From Cryptomeria japonica (Eukaryota > Streptophyta > Pinopsida > Cupressales > Cupressaceae), in contig NC_081415.1 in NCBI RefSeq assembly GCF_030272615.1, positions 103,842,796-103,906,795 of the forward strand: a stretch of DNA of 64,000 nt. The letters are read 5' to 3'. Under the pieces are notes generated by a model. The model was not told where the DNA came from, did not search any database, and saw nothing but the letters and a program-made list of their open reading frames with translations. Position numbers and translations under genes: made by a program. Each line of letters begins with the position of its first letter. The stretch's first letter is position 1. Of this stretch, positions 49,559-61,600 are shown in pieces.

Positions 49559-50723
49559 AATTAAAAAAAATGAAATATTAAAAATAGAGAATGTGCATAT
49601 TTAATGTCATTATGATGTCATTTTTTGTATCTTGTTGATGATTGATGCAACATGGATAGATATTGAGAAGTAAGATTTGGGTTTAGAATTATAATTATAA
49701 CATTATGGTAGAGATGTTTAACACAGCTTGCTATCAAGGATAGGATCATATTGTGCATCTTGGTATGTGATTAATGTGACCTCTTGTTATGTGCTTGTGT
49801 CTTTTGTACCTATTCTTGGGAAGTATTTATATTAAAAATAATAGTTAGATATTATATGATGGAGAGAAGACCAAAAACTTTCTAAATAGCAGTCAAGGCC
49901 CTTGGGAGTTGCATAAGCTAGAGAATATGACAAATAAAAAATATATGTGGATGTAATCGATGTAATTAAGACTAATATGAGAGTGAGGCTAAATTTTATG
50001 TAGTTGTGACTACAAAAATATCAAATGTTAATGTTCAATTATGCTTTCCCCATCTAATGACTAATGAGATGTCCTTCAATACACGTTCCTAGATACTCAA
50101 CTTGATATTTTTGGTGCATACACTAACAAGATACAATCAAATTCTAAAAATTTATTAGGAGAAGGAAAACTATAAATTAAAATAGGAAAACTAGGTCACA
50201 TCATGCAACCTAGTCCCGAGTGGGAAAATGCTTAGAATAGAGATTGGTCCAAATGAATGATATATGTAATATTGGCTACCATATGGACTTAAGATAATTA
50301 TCAGTTAATACACCAAATAAATTAAGTTAAAACATCTATACAAAATAATGTGAAAAAATGTAAAAATATAATGTACGCACCTTTATCCCTTATAATAACT
50401 GGGATACTCATATATGGCTCTTTATTTTCTTTTAATTCTTTTCTAGATAAAGAAATAGATTATGTTCCCTACCCATATGTATCAATAAATCAACACAACA
50501 AATTAAATTTTAAGTAGAATAGCTTATAGGTCAATACTAGTGAAGCTAAAAACATAGTTTGTGGTGAGAAAACCAAAACAAGAGTATCATTTTGTCATCA
50601 AATTATAGACACAAGAGATGGTAGAAAAATAAAAACAAAGAATATAAATAATAATAATTGCTTGTCAAGATTTAATCTCAAATCCACCACTAGAGATGGT
50701 ATAAAGGAAGAGGTGATGAGACC
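49559..50723. other. AT-rich intergenic sequence, nothing recognised
   Basis: About 1.2 kb of AT-rich sequence contain only short open stretches and no repeat structure or RNA gene that I can identify. It ends at the ATAAA target-site duplication of the next element. Confidence 0.6.
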
Positions 50724-51004
50724 ATAAATGTTGGAGTAAACCTTAGTAATTAATTAATCAATAATTAATTACTTAGGTCCCTTATTACTTTATTACACTT
50801 AATATAAACTTAAGAGTGTCTTTCTTTGATTAGATTGAGCTAATTATAGGCCAAGTTGTCTAAAATCATATGATTAAGACACTTGTCATGCTCTAATTTA
50901 ATCTTCATCTAAGGTTTTATCCTTATGCTTTTATAAAAATTTAATGTATTCATTAAAATATATCTAATGTAATCCAATTCAATTTACAAGTTAATATCAA
51001 TATC

Positions 51005-51345
51005 AATTTCTCTTTGGGTCAATCTCTTTGGCCCCCGTCGGCAGCTCCCTTCGGCCCTGCCGTTGTGCTCAGCCCCTGGCCCTGCCCACCGCCATCGGTC
51101 TCCTTGTAGCCCCCGCCACCCAACCCAGTGTTGTTGCCGGCCTCCCTATAGCCCCGCCGCCGCCGACTTCCCTGCGGCCCCCGCCACCAGGCCCAGCCCC
51201 GTCGACAACTCCCTCCTGCCCCCACCAGCCCTGCGGCCTCCACCGGCTCCCTTACTGTCGCCACTGCCCGACCCTTACCGTCAGCTGCCCTAGCTCCGCC
51301 GCCCGGCCACCAGAACAATCACCTGGCCACTAGAGCTCCACTCGG
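51005..51345 (+). other. GC-rich patch inside the short LTR-type element
   Basis: About 340 bp are dominated by CCG/CCC/GCC runs in a window that is otherwise strongly AT-rich. Overlapping Pro- or Gly-rich frames open on both strands, which is a composition effect. It may be the leader of the element. I find no real protein in it. Confidence 0.5.
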
Positions 51346-52601
51346 TCGCCACCGAAGCGCCACTCACTAGCCACCTCCGCTTGAACAACCACCAAACTAC
51401 CCCTTCCTCTTGTTTTGGAGGGGGGTTTGGTTTTTTGGCCATATCTTGGGCATACCGAGTCATTTTTTTGAAAATGAATAGGCGTCCGAAAGATGGTTCC
51501 AAGTCGGACCTCGTCATGTTGGTAATTTTTTCCAATTTTGCTGTTTGACTATGTTTTTTTTTCAGTCAAAGTGAGGTCTCTTTTTTGCACTCTAGGGGAC
51601 GTAGAATGAGCATCCGAACTCTGTTTTTCGAAAAATTTATATTTTTGGAAAGCATGTACTGTGTACTTTCTATCCATATGAGTTTTATTTCTATATTATT
51701 CTCCATGCATATTGTATTCAGTTTTTTGCTTTTTAGCACTTTGGTGGATATCGTGGTTGTTTCAGGTCTTGGGATCTCTTCTCTGAGTAGGGTGTTTTTG
51801 TTTTGGTTCTCGTTTCTATTTCCAGTCTTCTTATCATTGTAGCTTGTATTTATGCAAACGCACTGAGTGAAAGTGCCATCATGCATTATTTTCTTGGGAT
51901 CTTGCATATCTTGTGCCTTGTTGTACATGCACTACTTATAAAGTACCATGAGGGGGTTGATGTTTTCCTTTTGTTTTCCATCTATCTTTGTCCAGTGAGT
52001 GTTCCTTCCACGACATTCACCTCATGATGTGTGTCAAGTGAGTGTTCCTTCCACGACACCATGTACTTTTCTCGGCACCTTTGATGTTCCTGGTTCTTCG
52101 TCATGCAGTTCTTGTTGGCTGTTCTTTTCAGTGTACCTGTCCCTCTCCCTCTGCAACATTATGGGGAGGTTTGTCCTATTGGTTCTAATGCTTCCATGGT
52201 TCGATTGATCAGCTCTTCAGGCTTTGGTGTTTTTCATGCCATCTGTATATTCAAGTTCAGTGTTTTCCTTGTTTGCCATCTAATTCGAGTAGTGTCATTT
52301 GAGGGCACTCATACAGATTATAGTCTTCTCTACCTGGTCATGTTCTATTTCAGTGGAGGTTCTTCAGATCAGCAGTTATTCTTCGACAGAGTTTGCAGGT
52401 TCTTCATGCTTCAGTGGTGTTCTTTTCCATCTCTTTTTGGAGTAGAGTTTTGTTCCCACGTGGTTTTCTCTATTTCTCCAGTTTATAGAGATTTCATTGT
52501 ATTTGGGTACCTGATCAAGCCTTGTTGTCGGGGCCCATCTTTATTGCTTTCAGTAGCTATTCTAGGTTTTAGCTTCTCCCTAAGTCTAGCTTAAGGGGGG
52601 G

Positions 52602-53073
52602 TGTTAGAGTATTCAGGTATTTACTTGATTAATTAAACAATATTTGTTTGATTATTTAAGTTCCCTTTATCTCTTTTACACTTAAGCTAACTTTAGGTGC
52701 ATAATAATTAATTCTTTTATTAATTATTATGTGCAAACCTAGGTTTTCCCTTTTAGGGTTTCTTGACCTATTAAAGGTCAAGTTCATTCTTTTCATTGTA
52801 ACAACAAGAAGAAGGTTTTTTACATTACACATTTTGTGAATATTGAGCTCTCTTTTTGAGCATATTTTCTGTGTATTTCTTTCTTCTGTGATTTGCTTCC
52901 TTGCTTCTCCTTGTAACAGGGTTTTTAGCTTGTAGAGATCATTTGGGCTCCTATGGTGTTGCATTTTCTCAACTCCAACAAACATCAATCATGACATTTT
53001 CTCTTTAGATGTTGTAGGCATTTTGGTTGCAGGTGATTTCTAGGAGCTATGAAGTTAGCTATAAACTCCAACA
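52602..53073 (+). repeat. Right LTR of the short element
   Basis: It follows the polypurine tract TTAAGGGGGG (52591-52600) plus one G, starts TGTTAGAGTATTCAGG and ends AAACTCCAACA. The reading frame at 52103-52594 upstream is Phe/Ser/Leu-rich without domain resemblance. Confidence 0.6.
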
Positions 53074-53078
53074 ATAAA

Positions 53079-54663
53079 TTCTCTCATATTTAGCCAAATA
53101 AAATAATCTATTTCTTCTTAATAAGTTGGTGTTGAAGTTGATTTGACTGATTTGATAGAAAGTTATTTATTTTGTTTAAGGCAAAATGTAAAGTGGACAT
53201 TTGGTTTATTTTTAGTACTTAATGTGATCTAAATTTATTTTAATATTTCTCTATAAGTTTGTGCAAGTTTCTATAATGCAAGTGAATACATTATTGAATA
53301 ACACATGTCAATAAGAAGGATCTAGAGACACTTGCAGTGGAGAGCTCTAAAGGCACTAGCAGTAGAGAACTCCAAAGACACTAATAGTGGATAATTCCTG
53401 AGACTTTTGAAGGATTTGAAGACATCATGAGAATTTGTAGTGGACCCTTCCAAATTTTGAACACACTCCAACATTCTTGTAAGGCTCATTGACCATCAAT
53501 CATTCCTAAATTAACATGCTAAGTAACTATTCCATGCAAAGATCTCTAATAGTTATTTCATGTCTCCTTCTTTTACCATGGGTAACTCTAGCTGTCATAA
53601 TACTTAAGTATCATTCTATGACCATTTAATTTTCTACATGACAATTAGATCAATAAACTAAAGATAATTCCTTCATTCTCATGGGACACTAGAGGACAAG
53701 TGAAGAAGAAGAAAAAATGTAGTTTTATTAAAACAATGATACCTTGCTCATTTCTTAATGAATTCAAAAATTTTAAATGATCTAGAAAGATTAAATTGAG
53801 TGCAACAAAATCCAAAAATTGTTTGAAGCGATTTACAATCATGAATTAGTAGTTAATGATAGAAAATGACTAATGCAAAAGTGGTGAGATGAAGGATAAT
53901 AGTTCTAGTTTGCTAGAAGTTTGATAAACACCTCCTTAAGCATAGGATATCATATCCATATTATTGGTGTATTGATCAAATATATTAAGAATAATTATTC
54001 TATAAATACATTGTAAATGATGCATCAAGGGGGAGGGATAAAGAAGGGCCTATTTTTCTCGAGGAAGTAGGATAGTTTTTAGTTTCATTTCCAACATTGT
54101 ATTTCCAAATTTTATAGAGTAAATTTGATTCTAGCAAGTGTGATTTAGATTATTCTTTTCAATTCCTACAAAAGTGAGATAGATTAGTCAATTCCCTTTA
54201 TGCAAATGTGCTCTTTTTCATTTATGCAAGTGTGTTGTAGAGTAGATTTGATTTTTGCATACATGATGTATAAGAGATTATCATGAAAGTCCTATCTTCT
54301 CTTTTGTATATAGTCATGGACATCATCCTAAATTGGTAATTACATGATGAGGATTAAAACAACCCCATTAAGAAAGGTTGCCAACCTCTTGTGTCTGGTA
54401 ACCTTGATCTATATGGTGACTACCAAAATGATCTCAAAATCGCTTTTCAACAATAAATTGGCTACTCTCCCAACCTATTTTGTATTATATGCCTTGATGC
54501 ATCAATGAGGAATAAAAAGGTAAGCTTAGGCCAAACAAGGTAATGAGAATAAAATTCCCATTATGATTCTTAATAAGATGAAATAAATTTTTTATCACCA
54601 CACATATGAGTGCCAAGAAGTGGGCCTTCAAGTCCTAAAAATAACCCATATACATAAGGCCAT
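53079..54663. other. AT-rich intergenic sequence, nothing recognised
   Basis: About 1.6 kb show no reading frame with family resemblance. The phrase CACTTGCAGTGGAGAGCTC and variants recur three times near 53330-53400, a weak local repeat. The stretch ends at the GGAAT target-site duplication of the next solo LTR. Confidence 0.55.
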
Positions 54664-54668
54664 GGAAT

Positions 54669-55865
54669 TGTAAAGTGGAAAATTGGATCCTAGTGATTCC
54701 CCACCTAGGAGAGAGAAAGGAATCCACTAGGATGATTTTCACTTGGGAGGAACTTTACATTAAAAAGAGGGATTGAATCCACTAGATCCAAATCCAAGGG
54801 AAGCAAGGATGTGAATTCTAAGTGGATTGCAAGTGGTTGAAATGTGATTTACCCTCTTTTGTAAATGAGAAAGTTGACTTGTTGATTATGTGGAAAAGAG
54901 AGAGGAAATTGAGTGAAATGAAGAGCTACCGATTTAGGATCACGTTGTAACTTCGGATATGAGCTAATTAAAATAACGTAGATCTACCTTGCAAATTTGG
55001 AGAAAAGTCATCAGGACCGTGGCAAGAATGTACATGGTCCGCCACAAAATCCGTGAAATGAAAAGGGTTCTTCCATCTCTACAAATGAAGCCCAAACTTG
55101 CAATTACAGTTGCGCACCTACAATCTACACACAGAAAAGAGAAGAAAGGGGGGTTGTGGATAAGGGTTTGCCTTAGTCAAACCCCGATTGAGGAATCAAC
55201 CTAGAAAGAAAACAATTGCAAATGCTTGAATGTAAACAATGGAGATGTAGACCTTGTAGATCTGCAACTTGTTGATGATGATTGCTTTGCTTCTTGAATG
55301 TAACCACAAATGTTGTATGAAATGGCATGTAACGTGACAAAACAATAACACACATGCATGCTTATAAATGAATGTTGTAATGTTGCTCCAATGGATGAAT
55401 GAAGAAAACTTGAATGCTTGATGATGACCTTGAAATATTTTATCTTCTCCTTATGCTCTCTATTTGTCCTTTCGTTGTTCATCCGTCAATGAATGAGGGT
55501 ATTGAATTCTCTTTTATACATGCCTCGAGGATTAATTTTCAACCACCGAAGGCCAACAAAGAGGAATAAAAAACCTCGAAGACAAGAAATGCATAGGAGA
55601 TCGAACAACCCGCACATAGGACCACCCTAAGAGGTAGGGACAGGGGTGCCACGCTCCTATCCTAGGGGATAGGGGCCGCCACGCCACTATCTTGCCCTAT
55701 TTTGGGGCCTGAACAGGGTCTAAAGCAGACACAAGACATAAAGGAGGAAGAGAGAAGGGTTGGAAATGCAAGAATAGGCCCCAGTTAGAGAAGGAGATGC
55801 CATCACCAAGGTGAGGACCCCAAATGTGGTTAAAATTGCAGGGGTCACAATTTTATGACACTATA
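54669..55865 (-). repeat. Solo LTR (1197 bp) related to the gag-only element
   Basis: It starts TGTAAAGTGGAAAATTGGAT, follows the layout of the LTRs at 3547 and 10146 (TTACATTAAAAAGAGG, GGTCACAATTTTATGACACT) and ends CTATA where those end CTACA. GGAAT lies directly outside both ends (54664-54668 and 55866-55870). Divergence from those LTRs is high, with many indels, so this is an older insertion or a sister subfamily. Orientation is inferred from alignment with the minus-strand element. It has no internal region, which means the copy recombined to a solo LTR. Confidence 0.88.
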
Positions 55866-55870
55866 GGAAT

Positions 55871-58469
55871 AAACACCACCAACTATAGGAAAATGAATAA
55901 GGAACGAACTTTGAAAAGACCCAAAATAAACTTCAAACCTTGGTTAAAATCCTTGATAAACACCCTAGTTGTTGATAAAATGTATATAGTAGATTGGATA
56001 AGATTCAAAGGTTCAGATAGAAGCACGTAGGCAATCTCAAAGTTGTTCTTGCTTTAGATGTTTTCTTTAAAGTAATCAATTCCAAGTGCCTCCTTGATAA
56101 AATTCAAACTTTTATTGCTTCAATATATGAAAGCCTTTCCCAATCCAATGCTAATTACCTCCCCACAAAAATCCATCTTTATTTTATCCATGGTTAGGAA
56201 AAATTTGGTTCCAAGAACATCATTTAAAGATAATAAAAAAATACATGGATGAAAAGGCAATAGAAAGTAGCTTATTGTTGTAACTTCCACTTCATAGACT
56301 ATAGGTGCCCATCTATTCTTGCATACAACTTGTGTGAAGAAGCAAGTAGTAGTACCAAATAAGACACCTCATCTCAAATACACTCATGATAAAATCATTG
56401 AGGTGAGGTACCTCCAGTTGCAATCAACCCACCATATGTGATCTATAAATGATATAGATAAATGATTATGATGGGCCAAATGGCATAACCATTCCACCTC
56501 AACACCACATCACAAATGAAAATTCCACATCAGTAAACACCTCCAATTATGGGGGAGTTGCCTCAATGATTTCTATAAGATTAGCCCATTCTCTAAGTTC
56601 ATATCCATCACCTTTGAGGACATAGGAGTCAATCCCATAATGCCTAAAAAGGTAATAACCTTATTAGTTTTATGGAAGTAGTGGCCAAAAGAAAAGGACT
56701 CTAAGGAATCTAGAAGAGGCCACAACAACCTCAAGATGTGCTCCAATTTCTTACTACATGAGCTTTTTTCTTTTCTAAATAATATTCAAGATGACAATTC
56801 AAGTCCCCTTCAAGATATAGTTGCATGTATGCAAATCACAAAGTCAAATTGCTCCCATGGATAACTACTTGATCTTCAACCTCATTGTCTATCTTGTGAG
56901 CAAACTTCAAAGTAAGCTCCACAATTGAAACATCATTTATCATCTTTTAAGTATACAATTGACATCAATGCAAACAAGATTTCGACAAGAGGCCCTATGA
57001 AATTCTAGTGTGAGAAAGCCTTCAGAAGGAGGGAGCCATTTTTCTTTCAATAAAAATATATATCCTTGCTATCTTTAGATTTTATATTTTAGACATTATA
57101 ACACTTAAAGTAGAACTTTTTATATGTGTGTGTGTTTTCAAATTAGTGAAATTAAAATAGTTAAAATTAATGGAGATAATCAATTGATAATAACTCTCTC
57201 TTTAAGATAACAACTTAGAAATTCTCTCTAGAAATTAAAAAAATAGAAAACCAAAAAACATAGATTTGAACTTGTACTTTCATAGTAAAAACTTAAAATT
57301 TTAAGCATGCTTAAGTTAATAAAGTGAACTTAATTGAATGGATGATATAGGTGTCATCATCTTACAAGGGGGTTACATTTGTTATTTTTAGATTACTCGA
57401 GTCTTAAAAAACTCACTACTAGCTTGCCTTAACTAATATATTTCTCTTTTCTTAAAAATTATAAAAATAAAAAATAAAAAATAAAATATAGCTAATTTAT
57501 TTTTTAGGCAAGGGTCCATGAAGGGGCATGAAGAAATTATTTTGGTGCTATGGGATTATTTGGAATCTTTTCCTTAAAAATAGGAGCCCCGCTTTTTAGG
57601 CCTACAAATTTGAGGGGGTGAAAAAGGGGTGAGGCTAGAAATTGCCCCACCACATTAGGATGTTACTCACTTCTCAAAGTTTAATTTCTATTAAAAAATA
57701 ATTTTGGAGGGAAATAATTTTCTTTTACTTGTTTTTATCACTCAATAATATAAGACAAAGGTATCAGAGTCATGACACCACCAACTTTGAGAGCTTAATT
57801 TTTTAAGCTGAATTACACTATAAAATTCATATAGACCCATCTCTATTTTTTAAGAACTCCCCTCCATAAGACCCTATGACATTTTTACAATTTATTACAA
57901 TTATCCAATTATTTGAACTAATACTATATATTTAATGTGATCGAATTTTCCCAACTTATATGCGAAAGGCTTAAAGATCTGTTGTAGGTTCATTGAACCG
58001 TCCGAATCCGGATTCGGAAGAATATTCTGTTAACATATAAACAAACAAATAAATAAATTTTAAAGAAATATATATTCTCTCTATTTGTCATTATTCTTGA
58101 GGCACAATTTCACGATGGTTAAAACAGTCCCGTAAAAACTACTAGTTGAAAAAGTGAAGGGTCAAAGAAATGCAAATTTTGTCCGGTACTGTTACAAAAG
58201 ATGCTCCAAGCTAAATAGTCCGTCACAAAAAATTAGTCAAATTTATCAAACATGCGAATTTGTTCATTTATAATTCTAGATCCTACGTTTTGTCCCTTAT
58301 GGATAATCCACTGCATAACCTACATAAATTACAGAGCACCCACAGTGTTCCACAATAAGTTTGCAGCGAAAAATCTGGGCATTCATAGCTTGGATTAATT
58401 CCAAACTGAGTTCAAATTCACAGAATTTTTCATCCTACAGACCTGTGATCAGAAGTGGGTATTGGAACA
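55871..58469. other. Intergenic sequence upstream of HDS
   Basis: About 2.6 kb hold no recognised gene. The last few hundred bases must contain the HDS promoter and 5' untranslated region, but I cannot place a convincing TATA box or transcription start. An 18-bp palindrome lies at 58001-58018. A few phrases on the minus strand near 56700-56860 faintly resemble retroelement coding sequence but are too broken to call. Confidence 0.5.
58001..58028. promoter_or_regulatory. Two adjacent perfect palindromes about 450 bp upstream of HDS
   Basis: TCCGAATCCGGATTCGGA (58001-58018) is an 18-bp perfect palindrome. AGAATATTCT (58019-58028) follows without a gap and has the GAAnnTTC arrangement of a minimal heat-shock element. 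Function is inferred only from symmetry and position. Confidence 0.3.
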
Positions 58470-58668
58470 ATGGCTGCCGCAGTACCTGCTTCCTTTACTG
58501 GCTTGAAAAAGACCGATTTCTTGGACAGTATCAATGGCCAAAAGGGTATTAAGATGTCCAATTTGAAGTCCCCAAAGTTAAACAGGGTCAGAATGATTAA
58601 GGTGAGGAGCTCAACATCTCCAGACATTGCAGAGATGGAGCCTGCTTCAGAAGGAAGCCCTCTTTTGG
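58470..58668 (+). CDS. HDS: HDS exon 1 (transit peptide)
   Basis: Residues 1-66 plus one base. It starts [14 protein letters not shown], is rich in Ser and Lys with few acidic residues until about residue 50, and contains a VRSS phrase that could be near the cleavage site. The donor is G|GTACGT. Confidence 0.9.
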
Positions 58669-61600
58669 GTACGTTTTTATAACATTTTTAGATTGATATT
58701 AATAATGTAATGCTGAAAAGCAGTTCAATTGATTATGCCTAGCGCAAAATTAATGTTCTTTATGCGTCCTCTCTGCAAAGGGATTTTTTGGAATTTTTGG
58801 GTCATTGATTTGCTTCCAGTTTAGTTTTGGAACACACAAATCCACACGATAAATGTGCATATATCGCCCAACCAACCCCCAACATTACCACACGCATATG
58901 TCAGTTCAATTGGTTTTGCCTAGTGCAAGAATTGACAATCTTTTCTGCTCTGCAATGGTTTTTGTTGATTTCCGGGTCTCTAAATTGCTTTTGGTTTGGT
59001 TCTGGTCCATTGTCCATTTGTAAACAAACCAACAACCAAGTCCCAACATAACCACACACATATGCCAGTTCAATTGGTTGTGCCTAGTGCAATAATTAAC
59101 GATCTTATCGGCCTTGCAATGGTTTTTGTTGATTTCCAAGTCTCTAAATTGCTTTTAGTTTGGTTCTGGTCCATTGTCCATTTCTAAACAAACCTAAATG
59201 ATAATATGTTCTCTTTCACATGTGTGTGTGGTTATGAGTTAGCTATCTAGTCTGTATAAGTACACATATAAATAACAGAGGAAATATGCTTATGTGCCTA
59301 TTGAAACTCAATTATCTGTACCACAGATGAGGCATATCTGAAACTCAAAGTGGGAAGATTTCTTAGCTTTTCAGAGTGAATGGGAGAAAGGGAGTACCTA
59401 CCATAGGATATGCTCCAAGTGTAGACTGTATCGAATTCTACAGTATGTGTCTTGAGGAATATAAACTATAGAATTCAACAATGTGTGTCTATGGGTGTAG
59501 AATAATTGGGACAGCTTCCAACGTTGTTGACTAGTTTAATTAACATGTTTATCCTGGCTATCTTCAGTCTTGGATCAGTTTAATTTTTTAAAGTGTAACT
59601 GAGTCGATTCGGTCATAGAGGAAACCAGCCATTATCAGCTGTTATAGTACTCATCAACTGTCTGTTGCTTTGTTCGCTTCAGCAAATGAGTATAGTTGTT
59701 TTTGTATGAAGCTATTTTGTCTGTAGTGTTAGCTCTCTAAACCACAGTAAACTGAACATGTGAAGAGAACCTCATTTTGATTTTGCACAGCATTCTTCTC
59801 AATGTTATGTTATTCCTGAATTAAAATAATTTACTTTAAAATATTTTGCAAATTATTTTGTGAAAATTAGTTTTAGTGACGTCAATCTAATGTCCAAAAA
59901 AATAGTATGCCTTATTTTGTTTTGTTAAATAGTTTCCCAAAATGCACCTTCCAAAAAAAAATATTCCATTGGAAATATCATCCTGACATCCTTTTGGCTT
60001 TCTCTCCCTACCCTATATTCTTATAATCCTTTGGAATTTTATATTTTCTTTTGCATAAAATTACTAAATGCTTTAAAAGTGGGGAAAGTTAAAAACATAT
60101 AAGCAGAAAAAGTTCGCCTGACTTATTTGCAGGTCACTACTTGAAATGCATTTTCTTTCAAGAGAACTTCTGCATTCTGAGGGGAAAAATAATTGATGTG
60201 GCACAATTTACTCTGATAGTTTCAGTGTGGATATTATTGTCTTGTTTTCTAGACTAAGTATTTCCGGGAGTAATTGTTTGTACTTGTATTTTGATTTTTA
60301 GTTCCAAGGCAGAAGTACTGCGAATCCATTTACAAGACAGTGCGCAGGAAAACAAGGACAGTCATGATTGGCAATGTTCCACTAGGCAGTGAACATCCTA
60401 TTAGGGTTCAAACCATGACTACTACCGACACAAAAGATGTTGCTGGAACTGTTGAACAGGTCTGTGACTGTCATCAACTTAACATTTTTAAGAATTTAGA
60501 ATTAAGAGTGATTTTGCAGCATTTTTTATATGCAAATTTGTTGTATGGCATTGCATTTCAATATGAACAGGCAAATTGTGTTAAGAATGATGAAATTAAT
60601 GTCTTTCTGAGGTCTGAATTTGTTACCATTTGAACTTGACACATGGAATGACAATCTTTGCCTTGATGATTTTCCATTTAAATGTCGTCCAGACTCCACT
60701 TTATCTATATCAAGAACTGAAATAAGTTATTAACTTTATGCATTACACAGTAAGATTATATGCAAAGGAATTCCTCATTTCCGAACATGACATGTCTAAC
60801 CACAAACAAGTAGTGGCTACTCACAGCTGATCAAAAGAAATTATCTCCATTGTCACCTAAAATATAGATCTTATTGCATTGTAGGTTATGCGAATAGCTG
60901 ATAAGGGAGCAGATCTTGTTCGAATCACTGTCCAGGGCAAGAGAGAAGCAGATTCATGCTATGACATTAAAAACACTCTTGTTCAGAAAGGGTAGGCCTT
61001 TAAACATGAAGTTCCCAAGTTTATTTTAATTGTTCTACTTTAGAGATCTATATGGGTCTTTCTTGTGTGTTTTTCACCTTATTCTTGATACATGATTTGG
61101 CATGCAGATATGATATTCCCCTTATCGCAGACATCCATTTCGCTCCTTCAATTGCACTGCGAGTTGCAGAATGTTTTGACAAGATTCGGGTTAATCCTGG
61201 AAATTTTGGTAAAATGAGACCTGAAAAATCTATTCAACTTATTTCCTTTCTTTTTCTAGAGTGAAGGAACTCTTTTATTATTAATTATTGGTAAGCTCAG
61301 TAGAGCTTTAAGTTCATGTGCAATATCTTAATTTTCCAAAAATGGTTCAATAGCTAGTTTGGAAACTCCCTAAATAATCAGTTTTCAGTCCTCTCCTTGT
61401 ACAGGGATCTTCAAAATTTTCTGAACAACCCTGTATTGTGCCTTTCTGTTGGAAAATGGAAACACATCCTAGGATCTCCGTTTAAGAAATAGAGGCACTA
61501 TAGGAGATATCACATATACATCTTACCTATACCAGCTAAGCCAGAATTTATCTTCAAAGCTCTGTCAAAGTTTTTGGTCTTCTCCTTGTACAGGGATCTT

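Larger units (their letters stand above)
50729..53073 (+). mobile_element. Short LTR-type element with unequal ends, non-coding
   Basis: The block begins TGTTGGAGT and ends ACTCCAACA, a perfect 9-bp inverted terminus, and ATAAA lies directly outside both ends (50724-50728 and 53074-53078). A polypurine tract and a TGTTAGAGT start at 52602 show a right LTR of 472 bp. The left end resembles that LTR over its first 110 or so bases (AATTAATTAA, then TTACACTTAA) but then diverges strongly. The interior has a GC-rich patch and no gag or pol motif. I read it as an internally deleted or recombinant non-autonomous LTR element. Confidence 0.6.

Noticed and set aside
51019-51333. Pro-rich and Gly/Arg-rich frames on both strands
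   Set aside because: Open on both strands because the patch is GC-rich; no domain, no codon pattern, and it sits inside a non-coding element.
52103-52594. 163-codon frame upstream of the right LTR of the short element
   Set aside because: Phe/Ser/Leu/Val-rich with no domain match; the region is probably a non-coding internal part.
56700-56860. Minus-strand phrase resembling a LINE endonuclease segment
   Set aside because: Only a handful of residues fit and stops break the frame, so I could not separate it from chance.
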